Shown here piece by piece: positions 8,931 to 17,955 of a stretch of 64,000 bases of DNA. The notes beneath the pieces were generated by a model. That model was not told where the DNA came from, searched no databases, and saw nothing but the letters and a program-made list of their open reading frames with translations. Position 1 is the stretch's first letter, and each line of letters opens with the position of its first letter. The DNA is taken from positions 1 through 64,000 of the forward strand of contig NZ_BSUG01000018.1 in assembly GCF_030161475.1 (NCBI RefSeq). Reading direction: 5' to 3'. This DNA is from Tetragenococcus halophilus subsp. flandriensis. GTDB taxonomy: Bacteria; Bacillota; Bacilli; Lactobacillales; Enterococcaceae. The position numbers and the translations under genes are program-made.

Positions 8931-9124
8931 AAAAGATCTCCTTGTAGATTTATTATTAATAATAAATTATCATGGGATAAAGAAGTTCTCAAGTTTTAGA
9001 TAATAGTTATCAAATAGAAAATAGTTAACTCTTTTTTAAGAAATTAATTCATTCTTTTTTAGTATTTTATCGCTATATTGAGAATAGGAAATATCCTTAA
9101 TAGGAATGATAAAGGAGAAAGAAT

Positions 9125-9736
9125 ATGGTGGATAAAAAAGGATATATACTATTAACCGATACGGGAACGCTGTTTACCAAGTTTATTAGGTTGTATACAC
9201 ATCATCCTTACAATCACGCTTCGATTGCTTTTACTTCTGATTTGTCAGAAGTTTATAGTTTTGGCAGAAAGCATATAAGAAATCCATTTGTGGGTGGATT
9301 TATCGAGGAAAATATCCGAACAGGATTACTTAAAAAAGCACACTGTGCGGTTTATTCTTTTGCTATTACACAAGAGCAATTAGAGCAAATGGAATTGTAT
9401 GTTGAACAAATAAAAGCGGAAAAGGAATACTATCATTATAATTTTATTGGTTTATTTGGGTTTTTAATCAATAGACCTATAAAAAGAGATAACGTATTTT
9501 TCTGTTCGCAATTTGTCGCTTCAGTACTGGCAGAATGCGAGTTTAATACTTTTGAGAAACCATTATCTTTGGTTGCACCGCAAGATTTAAAAGAGATTCC
9601 TTCCTTACAGTTAGAATTTCAAGGAAAATTAAGTGATTACTATAAAAATGCAGCAACAAGTGAAGCAAGGCCTTCGTTTTTCTCTCAATTATTTTCAATT
9701 GAAATATGGGTAGGGACGTTGATTAATCGTCACTAG
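9125..9736 (+). CDS. permuted papain-like (YiiX/NlpC-P60 superfamily) hydrolase
   Basis: This 203-aa protein has no signal peptide. 'HHPYNHASIAF' near residue 25 supplies the His and 'VFFCSQFVASVLAE' near 130 the Cys, the order expected of circularly permuted NlpC/P60 enzymes of the YiiX/YycO type. These act on lipids or cell-wall amides, but the substrate here is unknown. It precedes the Bce-type two-component genes by about 85 bp on the same strand and may be co-transcribed. The ATG is behind AAAGGAGAAAG. Confidence 0.7.
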   Translation: MVDKKGYILLTDTGTLFTKFIRLYTHHPYNHASIAFTSDLSEVYSFGRKHIRNPFVGGFIEENIRTGLLKKAHCAVYSFAITQEQLEQMELYVEQIKAEKEYYHYNFIGLFGFLINRPIKRDNVFFCSQFVASVLAECEFNTFEKPLSLVAPQDLKEIPSLQLEFQGKLSDYYKNAATSEARPSFFSQLFSIEIWVGTLINRH

Positions 9737-9821
9737 GGTTTAAAAAGCAGAAAACATTAGACAGGAAGTTTAGATTAAGGCATACTAAAAGGAAAATATG
9801 GGGAGGAAAAGAGGCGCTGTC

Positions 9822-10493
9822 ATGAAAATATTTATTGTTGAAGATGATGAAGTGATTGCTAATAAAATCAAACAGTATCTAATAAAATGGGATTATGAAA
9901 GTTTGATTGCAAAGGATTTTCAAAGTATTCTGTCAGAGCTTGTTTCCTTTGATCCCCAGCTTGTTTTGCTTGATATCACCCTTCCTTTTTTTGACGGTTA
10001 CCATTGGTGTCGTGAAATTCGGAAAATTTCCAGTGTGCCTATTATTTTTATTTCCTCGGCTATAGATAATCTGAATATCCTTCGTGCAATTGAGATGGGA
10101 GCCGATGATTATATTACCAAACCCTTTGACTTGGAAATCTTAATGGCAAAAATACAAGCACTTCTTCGTCGTAGCTATGACTTTAGTGATGCTAATGACT
10201 TAATTGAACATCGCGGTTTGATTTTTAATAGCAGCAACTTTACGGTTTCCTATCAAGACCATGAGATGGAACTGACAAAAAATGAAGCAAAAATTTTTCA
10301 AAAATTAATGGAAAATAAAGGACATATTGTTTCTCGTAAGAAGCTAATGCTTTATCTATGGGAATCAGATAGTTATGTAGATGATAGCGCGCTGTATACC
10401 AATATCAATCGTTTAAGGAAAAAGTTAGCTGAAATGGGCTTAGAGGATTTTGTGCGTACAAAAAAAGGAGAAGGTTATCTGATTGAAAACTAA
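9822..10493 (+). CDS. OmpR-family response regulator, BceR-like
   Basis: About 223 aa. The receiver domain (1-115) shows the acidic pair VEDDE, the phospho-acceptor in LLDITLP, and KPF. The C-terminal winged helix (about 130-220) has ELTKNEAKI and RLRKKL. I prefer the ATG at 9822, which begins the canonical MKIFIVEDD, over the in-frame ATG at 9798. It overlaps the kinase gene by 11 bp. It should activate the adjacent ABC genes in response to cell-wall-active peptides. Confidence 0.88.
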   Translation: MKIFIVEDDEVIANKIKQYLIKWDYESLIAKDFQSILSELVSFDPQLVLLDITLPFFDGYHWCREIRKISSVPIIFISSAIDNLNILRAIEMGADDYITKPFDLEILMAKIQALLRRSYDFSDANDLIEHRGLIFNSSNFTVSYQDHEMELTKNEAKIFQKLMENKGHIVSRKKLMLYLWESDSYVDDSALYTNINRLRKKLAEMGLEDFVRTKKGEGYLIEN

Positions 10494-11481
10494 AGCTTTG
10501 TTATTACTCCAATACTTATACAAACAAAGAATGTTTCTTTTCCTCTGTCTTTTTTTTGCTGTGGTGAATATTCTAGTGGGCTATGTTTATCAATTGCCAC
10601 TAGAAAGAGCTTTACTAAGCATTGCCATCAGTATTTTTGTTGTTATTATTATAGGCGCTTTTGATTTTTACCATTTCTACACTAAACGTACTCAATTAGC
10701 TCGTCTTAAAAGTTCTGAAGAGGTTACATTTAAAGATTTACCTGAAAGCAATGATTTTATTGAAAAAGACTATCAAATAATTATTCAAAAAATAAAGCAG
10801 CAGCTTTTAACTTTAGAAAATGAAGCAGCACACACTGAACAAGAAATTTTGGATTATTTCACAACTTGGGTCCATCAGATTAAGGTGCCGATCGCAGCCC
10901 TTCATTTAATTTTACAGGAAAATGAAGAAGAAGTTTCTGATGAGCTGGAAGAACAGCTGTTTAAAATTGATCAATACGTAAATCTTATTTTACAGTATGT
11001 TCGTCTGGAAAGTTCTTCCACCGATTATCATTTTCAAGAAGTGGATGTAGATGACTTAATTCGAGAAAACATTAAAAAGTACGCGCCTTCTTTTATCCGA
11101 AAAGAACTTACGCTACACTATGAGACGATTCATCTTCGTGTTGTTACTGATCCCAAGTGGTTAAGTTTTGTCATCGACCAATTACTTTCTAATGCTTTAA
11201 AGTACACTAATGAAGGGTCAATATCGATTTATTTAGAAAACCAGTCTCTAGTTATCGAAGATACAGGTATCGGTATTTCTGCAGAAGATCTGCCTAGAAT
11301 TGGTCAGAGAAATTTTACAGGATTTACAGGACGCCAACAAAAAAATGCTACAGGTATTGGCTTTTATTTGTCCAAACAAATTATTCAGAAATTAGGGCAT
11401 CAGCTGTTCCTATCTTCCAAAGTTAAAAAAGGAACAAAGGTATCTATACATTTTGACAAACAGGAAATTATTACAAAATAA
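10483..11481 (+). CDS. intramembrane-sensing histidine kinase, BceS-like
   Basis: This 332-aa kinase has two close transmembrane helices (about 14-60) with almost no extracellular loop. The H-box is FTTWVHQIKVPIAAL near residue 130, followed by an HATPase domain with QLLSNALKYT (N box), EDTGIGIS (G1) and GTGIGFYLSK-like G2. Lack of a sensor domain is typical of Bce-type kinases, which sense through the partner transporter. The start is TTG at 10483 behind AAAGGAGAAGG, inside the regulator gene. Confidence 0.87.
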   Translation: MKTKALLLLQYLYKQRMFLFLCLFFAVVNILVGYVYQLPLERALLSIAISIFVVIIIGAFDFYHFYTKRTQLARLKSSEEVTFKDLPESNDFIEKDYQIIIQKIKQQLLTLENEAAHTEQEILDYFTTWVHQIKVPIAALHLILQENEEEVSDELEEQLFKIDQYVNLILQYVRLESSSTDYHFQEVDVDDLIRENIKKYAPSFIRKELTLHYETIHLRVVTDPKWLSFVIDQLLSNALKYTNEGSISIYLENQSLVIEDTGIGISAEDLPRIGQRNFTGFTGRQQKNATGIGFYLSKQIIQKLGHQLFLSSKVKKGTKVSIHFDKQEIITK

Positions 11482-11508
11482 AGCAATCTAACAAAACTGT
11501 TAGAAAAT

Positions 11509-11553
11509 AAAGAGAAATGCCAGTTTAGATTATAGAAAGGCATTTCTCTTTTT
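11509..11553 (+). terminator. terminator between kinase and ABC genes
   Basis: A 13-bp stem (11509-11521 with 11539-11551) is followed by six T. It separates the regulator genes from the transporter genes, so the latter need their own promoter in about 55 bp or read-through. Confidence 0.82.
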
Positions 11554-11608
11554 TGCTATCGTTAGATTAACAAAGAAATGTTATTACATAGAAAGTGAGG
11601 AGCTGGAA

Positions 11609-12376
11609 ATGAGCCTTCTACAAGTGCAAGAATTAAAGAAAATATATAGCAATCGATTCGGGAAAAATAAGTTGGAAGCCTTGGCCAATCTTTCTTTTTC
11701 TGTAGAAAGTGGAGAATATATTGCCATTATGGGTGAGTCGGGTTCTGGCAAAACCACCCTATTGAATATTTTAGCAGCATTGGATCGTCCGACAAATGGG
11801 AAAGTATTATTAAATGATCAAGATATCGTACAAATTTCGGAAAAAGACATTTCAAAGTTCCGTCGTGAAAATCTTGGATTTGTTTTTCAAGATTTTAATC
11901 TATTAGATACTTTTTCTTTAAAAGATAATATTTTTTTACCTTTAGTTTTATCCGGAAAGAAGCATGAGAGGATGGAAGAAAAACTAAGACCCATTGCGGA
12001 AAAATTAGGCATATTAGATTTGCTAGAGAAATTTCCTTATGAAGTATCTGGTGGACAAAAACAACGAGCGGCAGTAGCGCGGGCTCTTATCGCCAGTCCA
12101 GCCCTGGTTTTAGCGGATGAACCAACTGGAGCACTAGATTCAAAATCAACCAACGAACTGCTTACGCTTTTTAACCAAATCAACGATGAAGGACAAACGA
12201 TTGTAATGGTCACACATAGTATCGAAGCAGCTAGCCATGCCAAACGCGTTCTCTTTATTAAAGATGGAAATGTGTTTCATGAATTATATAAAGGAGAAGA
12301 AAGTAACGAGCAGATGTTTCAAAAAATTTCACAGACACTAACGGTATTGAGTGCAGGAGAGGATTATTATGCATAA
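11609..12376 (+). CDS. antimicrobial peptide ABC transporter ATP-binding protein, BceA-like
   Basis: This 255-aa MacB/LolD-type ATPase has Walker A GESGSGKTT near residue 43, Q-loop FVFQDFNLLD, signature VSGGQKQRAAVARAL, and Walker B LVLADEPTGALDS followed by the H-loop VTHS. It pairs with the FtsX-type permease that overlaps its 3' end by 8 bp. Together they protect against, and report on, peptide antibiotics that bind cell-wall precursors. The ATG is behind GTGAGGAG. Confidence 0.92.
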   Translation: MSLLQVQELKKIYSNRFGKNKLEALANLSFSVESGEYIAIMGESGSGKTTLLNILAALDRPTNGKVLLNDQDIVQISEKDISKFRRENLGFVFQDFNLLDTFSLKDNIFLPLVLSGKKHERMEEKLRPIAEKLGILDLLEKFPYEVSGGQKQRAAVARALIASPALVLADEPTGALDSKSTNELLTLFNQINDEGQTIVMVTHSIEAASHAKRVLFIKDGNVFHELYKGEESNEQMFQKISQTLTVLSAGEDYYA

Positions 12377-14384
12377 TGGATTTTACGCAAAATTAGCCTT
12401 ACAAAGTATTCGCGAAAATAGCCGACTTTACTATCCATTTATTATCTCAAGTATTGTTTCTGTTATGATGACCTTCATTATTTTAAGCCTATCTGTAAAT
12501 AGTGGATTAAAACAAATTCCTGGTGGCGCGAACTTACAAACAATTTTAGCTTTAGGTTATGTAGTCTTAGTTCTGTTTTCCGCAATATTTTTATTTTATA
12601 TGAATAGTTTTCTGATGAAAAATCGAAAGAAAGAATTTGGTATTTATAACATTTTAGGCATGGATAAAAAACATATCAGCAGAATTCTTACCTATGAGAT
12701 GCTTTTTATCTATTTCGTTAGCTTAATTGTCGGACTTATAGCAGGTATGTTGTTAAATAAAGTCGCTACGTTACTTATTCGACGCATGTTAGCTGCTCCT
12801 GTCTCTTTAGGATTTGAGCTTTCTATTCCCCCGATTTTATGGACTTTAGGGTTCTTCTTCTTGATTTTTCTGGCAGTTTTACTTGTTAATATCTATCAAA
12901 TCCGCCTTGCCAATCCCATTGAATTATTAAAAGCAAGCAATACAGGCGAAAAAGAACCTAAAATAAAAATTCTATGGACCACTATTGGCTTCCTTTTATT
13001 GGGGGTCGGGTACTATTTAGCGTTGACGATTCAGTCGCCTATTTTAGGGATGCAGTTAGTCTTTTTAGCCATTTTAATCGTCATTGCTGCCACTTATTTA
13101 TTGTTTACTACAGGAACAATTACTTTTTTGAAGCTACTTAAAAAGAATAAAAATTACTATTATCAGACCAAACATTTTATCCCGATTTCCGGTATGCTTT
13201 ATCGAATGAAGAAAAATGCAGTAGGCTTGGCCAACATTTCTATTTTATCAGTCGGTGTCGTCTTAATGTTTTCTATTGCGGCTTCCTTGTATTTATCGAC
13301 GGATAATTCAGTGAATACACAGTACCCACGTGATGTGATTTCTGAAGTGAAAGTAGGGAATAGTGATTCAGAAACAGAGGATACTACAAAAGCAAGAATA
13401 CAAGAAGCCGTCGAACAGCTTTCAATAAATACTGATATTCAAGTGGAGGATTTACTATCCTACACCTATCTAAATTTTCCAGCCCAACGAGATAAAAATG
13501 GTTTCACAGTCACACAGGATGTTTACTCAACCCAAACGAATCAAACACCAGCTAATCTTTATTTCGTTGATCAAGAAAATTATCAGGAAATTTCGGGTAA
13601 TCAATTAGATTTAGCAGAAAACGAAGTGATCGTTCACGGGACAGTACAAGATTATACAGCGGACACATTGTCCATATTAAATCAACAATTTGAGGTAAGA
13701 GAAGAAAATAATATTGAAGAGTTTGCTATAGGTAATGAAACCTCCAATGCTGTAAATGATGGTTATTATATCATTGTCAGTTCACCTGAAGTATTACAAG
13801 AAATTGATAAAAGTCAACAAAGTGTTTTACAGGAGAAGACTACGCCCACCAGCGTTTTCTCACAGTTTGATTTAGTAAATGCTAGAAAACAAGAGAAAAT
13901 TGATTTTTCTGATCATTACGAAGACAAACTACAAGAAGAAAAGATGGATATTACCAATGTTGACACAAGAGTAGAGGCTAACGGTAACTTTCGTGCGTTA
14001 AGAGGGGGCGTCTTATTCCTTGTTTTAAATTTAGCACTACTATTGTTGATGATGACAGTATTAATCATTTATTATAAACAAATTTCAGAAGCTTACGATG
14101 ACAAAGAACGTTTTCGGATTATGCGTAATGTTGGATTAAGCGATGCAGAGATTAAACAAGCTATTCGTTCGCAAATGTTAAGCGTCTTTTTCCTGCCGGT
14201 ATTTGTCACTGGCATCCATACACTAGTGATGTTGCCACTGATGAAAAAAGGGATGGTTTTAGTGATGTTAAATCAAGTGAACTTGTTTCCGTTAAGTCTA
14301 TTCCTAGCGTTTGTTATCTTTTTACTGGTTTATATTATGATTTATAGAATTACTGCCAAAACTTACTATAAAATCGTTAAATAA
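12369..14384 (+). CDS. antimicrobial peptide ABC transporter permease, BceB-like (FtsX domain)
   Basis: About 671 aa with ten predicted transmembrane helices: one near the N-terminus, FtsX domain 1 (about 60-250), a large extracellular domain (about 310-530) and FtsX domain 2 at the C-terminus (ALRGGVLFLVLNLALLLLMM onward). The motif 'RKKEFGIYNILGMDKKHI' is typical of BceB. The extracellular domain, the ligand-recognition part of this family, is acidic. The ATG at 12369 overlaps the ATPase stop and follows AGGAGAGG. Confidence 0.9.
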   Translation: MHNGFYAKLALQSIRENSRLYYPFIISSIVSVMMTFIILSLSVNSGLKQIPGGANLQTILALGYVVLVLFSAIFLFYMNSFLMKNRKKEFGIYNILGMDKKHISRILTYEMLFIYFVSLIVGLIAGMLLNKVATLLIRRMLAAPVSLGFELSIPPILWTLGFFFLIFLAVLLVNIYQIRLANPIELLKASNTGEKEPKIKILWTTIGFLLLGVGYYLALTIQSPILGMQLVFLAILIVIAATYLLFTTGTITFLKLLKKNKNYYYQTKHFIPISGMLYRMKKNAVGLANISILSVGVVLMFSIAASLYLSTDNSVNTQYPRDVISEVKVGNSDSETEDTTKARIQEAVEQLSINTDIQVEDLLSYTYLNFPAQRDKNGFTVTQDVYSTQTNQTPANLYFVDQENYQEISGNQLDLAENEVIVHGTVQDYTADTLSILNQQFEVREENNIEEFAIGNETSNAVNDGYYIIVSSPEVLQEIDKSQQSVLQEKTTPTSVFSQFDLVNARKQEKIDFSDHYEDKLQEEKMDITNVDTRVEANGNFRALRGGVLFLVLNLALLLLMMTVLIIYYKQISEAYDDKERFRIMRNVGLSDAEIKQAIRSQMLSVFFLPVFVTGIHTLVMLPLMKKGMVLVMLNQVNLFPLSLFLAFVIFLLVYIMIYRITAKTYYKIVK

Positions 14385-14399
14385 AAAAGAGGTGATATT

Positions 14400-14681
14400 A
14401 TGCCATTATCAATGATTGATTTACTGATTGTATTGATTACAGTAATTGGAGGTGCGGGGGTTCAGATTTGGTTATCTACGAGAAAGCATTTTTGGTTGGG
14501 GCTCATTTTGCCGCTTCTATCATTAGGCTATTCTATTTATATGGTTCCGCAGGTTTCGTTTTATTCAGAAATGAATAGTTATTTTAAAGTTGGGATGTAT
14601 ATCCAACAAAACATGTTAACAATTGCTTTACTTGTTATTTTTGGCATCTGTCAGTGGCGCTTGTACAAAACAGGGAAATAA
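14400..14681 (+). CDS. small membrane protein following the BceAB genes
   Basis: I do not recognise this 93-aa protein. It has three hydrophobic segments (about 6-25, 33-50, 70-88) and ends in a basic tail (QWRLYKTGK). It starts 15 bp after the permease stop with AAAGAGGTG upstream, so it is almost certainly part of the transporter operon. Small extra membrane proteins occur with some Bce-type systems (for example VraH in staphylococci), but no homology to them is seen. Confidence 0.65.
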   Translation: MPLSMIDLLIVLITVIGGAGVQIWLSTRKHFWLGLILPLLSLGYSIYMVPQVSFYSEMNSYFKVGMYIQQNMLTIALLVIFGICQWRLYKTGK

Positions 14682-14806
14682 AGCAAGAGAGTTACAGCTC
14701 CCCAGCTTTATTTTGCTTAAAAGCATAAAAGGCTATGATTTAACATCTATCTTTATTTACAGTAAAATGGAAATAAGAAAAAGATTAACAGAAAGTAGGA
14801 GATAAG

Positions 14807-15511
14807 ATGGCAGTTACAGCTTTAAAAGCACTATCGGATAACTATATTTGGCTTTATCAAATAGGTCAGGATATGGTGGTTGTTGATCCTGGAGAAGCAC
14901 AACCAGTTTTGGATTACTTAAATAATCATGATGTAAATTTAGCTACTATTTTACTAACGCATGATCATGCGGATCATACAGCTGGCGTCAGAGAAATAGT
15001 AGCTAAATATCCTGCTACCACGGTTTATGGACCAAAAGAATGTAGTGGTGATGCTGATACTATTGTTTATGAAGGAGAAACAATTGATTTGTTGGGGCAA
15101 AGCTGTGAAATTATTTTTGTACCAGGCCATACAAACGGACATATTGCATATTTAGTCGATGGCAATTTATTCTGTGGCGATGCTTTATTTATGGCAGGTT
15201 GCGGCCGCGTCTTCACTAGAGACTATCAAGCGCAATTTGAAACAGTCAATAAATTAGGGCAACTAGCTGATGATGTAAAAGTTTATGCAGCCCATGAATA
15301 TTCAGAAACCAATTTACGTTTTGCTAAAGAAGTAGACCCATCTAATACAGCTGTGGAAGAAGCTTTGAAAAACGTCCGACAACAAAGAAAAAATGATGAA
15401 CCCACCTTACCTTCAACTATTGCAGAAGAAAAACAAATTAACCCTTTTATCCGCGCCAATGATTTTGACGAATTTGTGCAACTAAGGAATAAAAGAGATG
15501 GATTTAACTAA
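14807..15511 (+). CDS. metallo-beta-lactamase-fold hydrolase, glyoxalase II-like
   Basis: This 234-aa protein is close to hydroxyacylglutathione hydrolase. It has THDHADHTAG near residue 49 (the HxHxDH metal motif), VPGHTNGHIAYL, LFCGDALFMAGCGR and AHEYSETNLRFA, all in glyoxalase II order. It would hydrolyse S-lactoyl-thiol or related thioesters in the cytoplasm. The thiol used by this organism is unknown. It starts at ATG behind AGTAGGAG. Degenerate tandem repeats follow the stop. Confidence 0.88.
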   Translation: MAVTALKALSDNYIWLYQIGQDMVVVDPGEAQPVLDYLNNHDVNLATILLTHDHADHTAGVREIVAKYPATTVYGPKECSGDADTIVYEGETIDLLGQSCEIIFVPGHTNGHIAYLVDGNLFCGDALFMAGCGRVFTRDYQAQFETVNKLGQLADDVKVYAAHEYSETNLRFAKEVDPSNTAVEEALKNVRQQRKNDEPTLPSTIAEEKQINPFIRANDFDEFVQLRNKRDGFN

Positions 15512-15516
15512 TTATT

Positions 15517-15780
15517 GGGTAATGAATCTGGATTTCATTCCTCGTTAATGAAATAATGAGGAGTGTTTCGCTGATTCATTACCCGTTTTTTTATTATTAG
15601 GTAGTGTTTTGACATTTCTTTCCTCAATATTTGATATTTTAAGAAGTATTTGTTCAATTTTCTGCAATATATGCTGTTATCGAGTAATGTTTTCTTATTC
15701 TTTTCCTCGATATTTACTTTTTGGGTAATGTTTTACGAATTTCTTCCTCGTTATTGAAATATTGGGTAATGTTTTTTTAC
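15517..15780. repeat. degenerate tandem repeat, about 41-bp units
   Basis: Between two convergent genes, at least six units begin with G(G/A)GTAATG followed by a T-rich middle and a CCTCG-type end. Starts are near 15517, 15554, 15600, 15679, 15723 and 15764. The first pair also forms an inverted structure (GGGTAATGAATC with GATTCATTACCC) that could act as terminator. Related units occur at 53595-53815. Confidence 0.7.
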
Positions 15781-15791
15781 TTTTCATTATT

Positions 15792-16382
15792 TTATTTAGC
15801 AAAGGGGCCGTTATTTGGATTATCATTCCACACATACTCAATTTCAAAAGCGATATTTTCCGCTGTATCTTTTCCATGTTGACCGGCGATAAAAGCTAAA
15901 GCCATATCCATTCCTGCTGATACGCCGGAAGAAGTATAATATTTATCTGTAACGACCCATCTGGCGCTTTTTTGCCAATGGACCAAGCTGTTAGTTGATT
16001 TAACCCATGCAAAAGCTCTTTTGTTAGTTGTTGCTTTTTTATGATTTAAAAGTCCTGTTTCCGCTAATAAAGCTGAGCCTGTATAAATTGTTAAAACATT
16101 GGAAGCTACTAAGCTAAGCTGTTTTAACTTTTCAATCCAATGTTTGTCATTCACTAAAGCCCTAGTCCCAGCACCGCCGGGGACAATTAGAATATCTTCA
16201 TTTGTCAAATGGGCAATAGCTTGCGTCATCATTTCCACATTCTGGCTACTTTTGACTAGTCCACCTTCCATAGAATAGAAATTCAATTCATAAGTATCTG
16301 GCAAACGTCCAAAAATTTCTACAACACCAAATAAATCCAAAGATTCAAACTGGTCAAAAACTAAAAAATTTACGTTTGTCAT
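15792..16382 (-). CDS. DJ-1/PfpI family protein
   Basis: About 196 aa. The DJ-1/PfpI fold is shown by NVNFLVFDQFESLDLFGVVEIF at the N-terminus and ILIVPGGAGTRAL near residue 65. At the nucleophile-elbow position the sequence is LTIYTGSALLAETGLL, where Thr or Gly replaces the usual Cys, so glyoxalase or peptidase activity is doubtful. The C-terminal YYTSSGVSAGMDMAL is typical of the GlxA-like/isonitrile hydratase branch. I choose the ATG at 16382 behind AGGAGG. Confidence 0.82.
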   Translation of the reverse strand: MTNVNFLVFDQFESLDLFGVVEIFGRLPDTYELNFYSMEGGLVKSSQNVEMMTQAIAHLTNEDILIVPGGAGTRALVNDKHWIEKLKQLSLVASNVLTIYTGSALLAETGLLNHKKATTNKRAFAWVKSTNSLVHWQKSARWVVTDKYYTSSGVSAGMDMALAFIAGQHGKDTAENIAFEIEYVWNDNPNNGPFAK

Positions 16383-16494
16383 AGTCTGCCTCCTAGTCAA
16401 CTGAAAGTACAATAGTTATAAGCTGTATTGTTAAAATCGTAACAAGGTTGTTTATTTGTTAATTATATACAATAAACTACGTTATAATAAGTTT

Positions 16495-16702
16495 GGCAAC
16501 TGCTCTGTCAGAGGTTGAAATCAGTTGTATGAAAAGTTAATCTCACTAATCATCGCTTCACTTTTTGTGGAGCTAATACTCACTCTTGTTAATCACTGGC
16601 TAGATGATTAACATACGGTTAAAGCAGTTGCTATTCTAGTCCCAACGCTGAAGTTGCAACAGTGAAAAGAAAAACCACCCTATCGCATTAGGGTGGTTTT
16701 TT
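16495..16702 (+). ncRNA. candidate stand-alone structured RNA with terminator
   Basis: A TATAAT at 16483-16488 places the start near G16495; no good -35 is seen. The transcript opens with GCAACTGCT (16496-16504), which pairs perfectly with AGCAGTTGC at 16623-16631. Inside are hairpins 16555-16561/16567-16573 and 16588-16595/16605-16612 (8 bp perfect). A second AGTTGC at 16652-16657 could compete for the 5' strand. An 11-bp GC-rich terminator (16672-16682/16689-16699) with a T run ends it. No reading frame of note is present. The size (about 208 nt) and closed rod-like form would suit 6S RNA, but I cannot confirm that family. Confidence 0.55.
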
Positions 16703-17127
16703 GGTGACTCAGTTGCACGATAATCTCATCTCACGAACAAAGTATATCATACTAATTTATAAATACAATATAAACCTTTTTAAAAGTTAGATTGGTTTCA
16801 GATAAATTGTCTTTAGTCTTATTGATTTTAATGCAAACAAAAAATCGAACAAGATATTATATTTAGTTTAACAGAAAAATATAAGTGGAACTACTAAATG
16901 AGTTATCTGATTTTAATAAGAAGTATCCCAGATTATAAAAGCTCTAAAAGCTGCATTAGTATTAAAAAGCCGTTGAAAATGCAGTATCAAAAGGGTACTA
17001 TAATTATAAATAAAAGTCTAAATTTTCAAATTTTAATACGAAAATGAATGAGCCGAGTAAACTTTTTTATCATATCAGTTAAAGAACTTTCTCTTTTGCA
17101 CTCAATAGTCAGTTTAAAAAAGAAAGG
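16703..17127. other. non-coding stretch after the RNA candidate
   Basis: AT-rich sequence with no frame carrying a ribosome binding site. It must contain the promoter of the metallo-hydrolase gene, but no clear -35/-10 pair stands out. Confidence 0.4.
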
Positions 17128-17136
17128 ATGGAAAAA

Positions 17137-17955
17137 ATGGAAAACTATATTTGTGTCACTTGTGGAGCGCAGTATGCTCTTTCTAGTGAACCTCCGACAT
17201 TTTGTGACATATGTACCGATGAAAGGCAATACGTACCAGATGCAGGGCAAAAGTGGACAACGCTTGCAAACATGCAGGAGGGAAAGTCATTTACCAACGA
17301 ATTTGTCTATCAGGAAGAAGGCGTATATAGCATTACTAGCAAGCCGAAATTTGCTATTGGGCAGGGTGCTTATTTCATTCAAAGCGAAGGTTTTAATATG
17401 TTGTGGGATTGTATTACTTATTTAGATGATGTAACGAGTAGAAAAATTAAAGAAATGGGTGGGATAGATGCTATTGCTATTTCACATCCCCATTATTATT
17501 CTACACAAGTAGAATGGGCGGAAGTATTTGACGCGCCAATTTACATTCATGAGAACGATCAAAGTTGGGTCATGCGAGAAAGTGATAAAATAGAATTTTG
17601 GTCTGGCAAAAAGCTAAAACTTTCAGAAGAAATTTCCTTACACTGTCTAGGCGGACATTTTAAGGGCGGAACGATTTTACATTGGAAAGATGATAACAAT
17701 GGAAAACTTTTCACCGGCGATATTATTCAGATCGTTCCAGACAGCCAGTGGGTCAGCTTTATGTATAGCTATCCAAATCTTATCCCACTGCCTGCTAGCA
17801 AAGTACAAAATATGGCAGAGTACGTAAATGAACTATCATTCGATCGACTCTATAACGCCTTTAATAAAGTCATCAGAGAAAACGCGCATTCCGCCGTACA
17901 AAAATCCGCTAAACGTTATATCGACGCTATTGAAGGTAGGCTTTTTGATATTTAG
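17137..17955 (+). CDS. MBL-fold protein with N-terminal rubredoxin-like zinc ribbon
   Basis: About 272 aa. Residues 1-30 hold two Cys pairs (CVTC and CDIC), a rubredoxin-like metal knuckle. A metallo-beta-lactamase fold follows, with SHPHYYST in place of HxHxDH, then LGGHFKGG and LFTGDII. The Asp and the third His of the metal motif are replaced by Tyr and Ser, so the second metal site is probably altered. Function is unknown. The second ATG (17137) has AAAGG at proper distance, while the first (17128) is too close. The gene converges on the Rgg-type gene and overlaps it by 4 bp. Confidence 0.75.
   Translation: MENYICVTCGAQYALSSEPPTFCDICTDERQYVPDAGQKWTTLANMQEGKSFTNEFVYQEEGVYSITSKPKFAIGQGAYFIQSEGFNMLWDCITYLDDVTSRKIKEMGGIDAIAISHPHYYSTQVEWAEVFDAPIYIHENDQSWVMRESDKIEFWSGKKLKLSEEISLHCLGGHFKGGTILHWKDDNNGKLFTGDIIQIVPDSQWVSFMYSYPNLIPLPASKVQNMAEYVNELSFDRLYNAFNKVIRENAHSAVQKSAKRYIDAIEGRLFDI

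Noticed and set aside
14623-14805. 60-codon plus-strand reading frame after the small membrane gene
   Set aside because: It overlaps the end of a better supported gene and has no ribosome binding site.
16495-16702. T-box, tmRNA, RNase P RNA or SRP RNA
   Set aside because: The conserved blocks of each (GGGTGGNA, tmRNA 3' end, GAGGAAAGUCC, GNAR loop) are missing.
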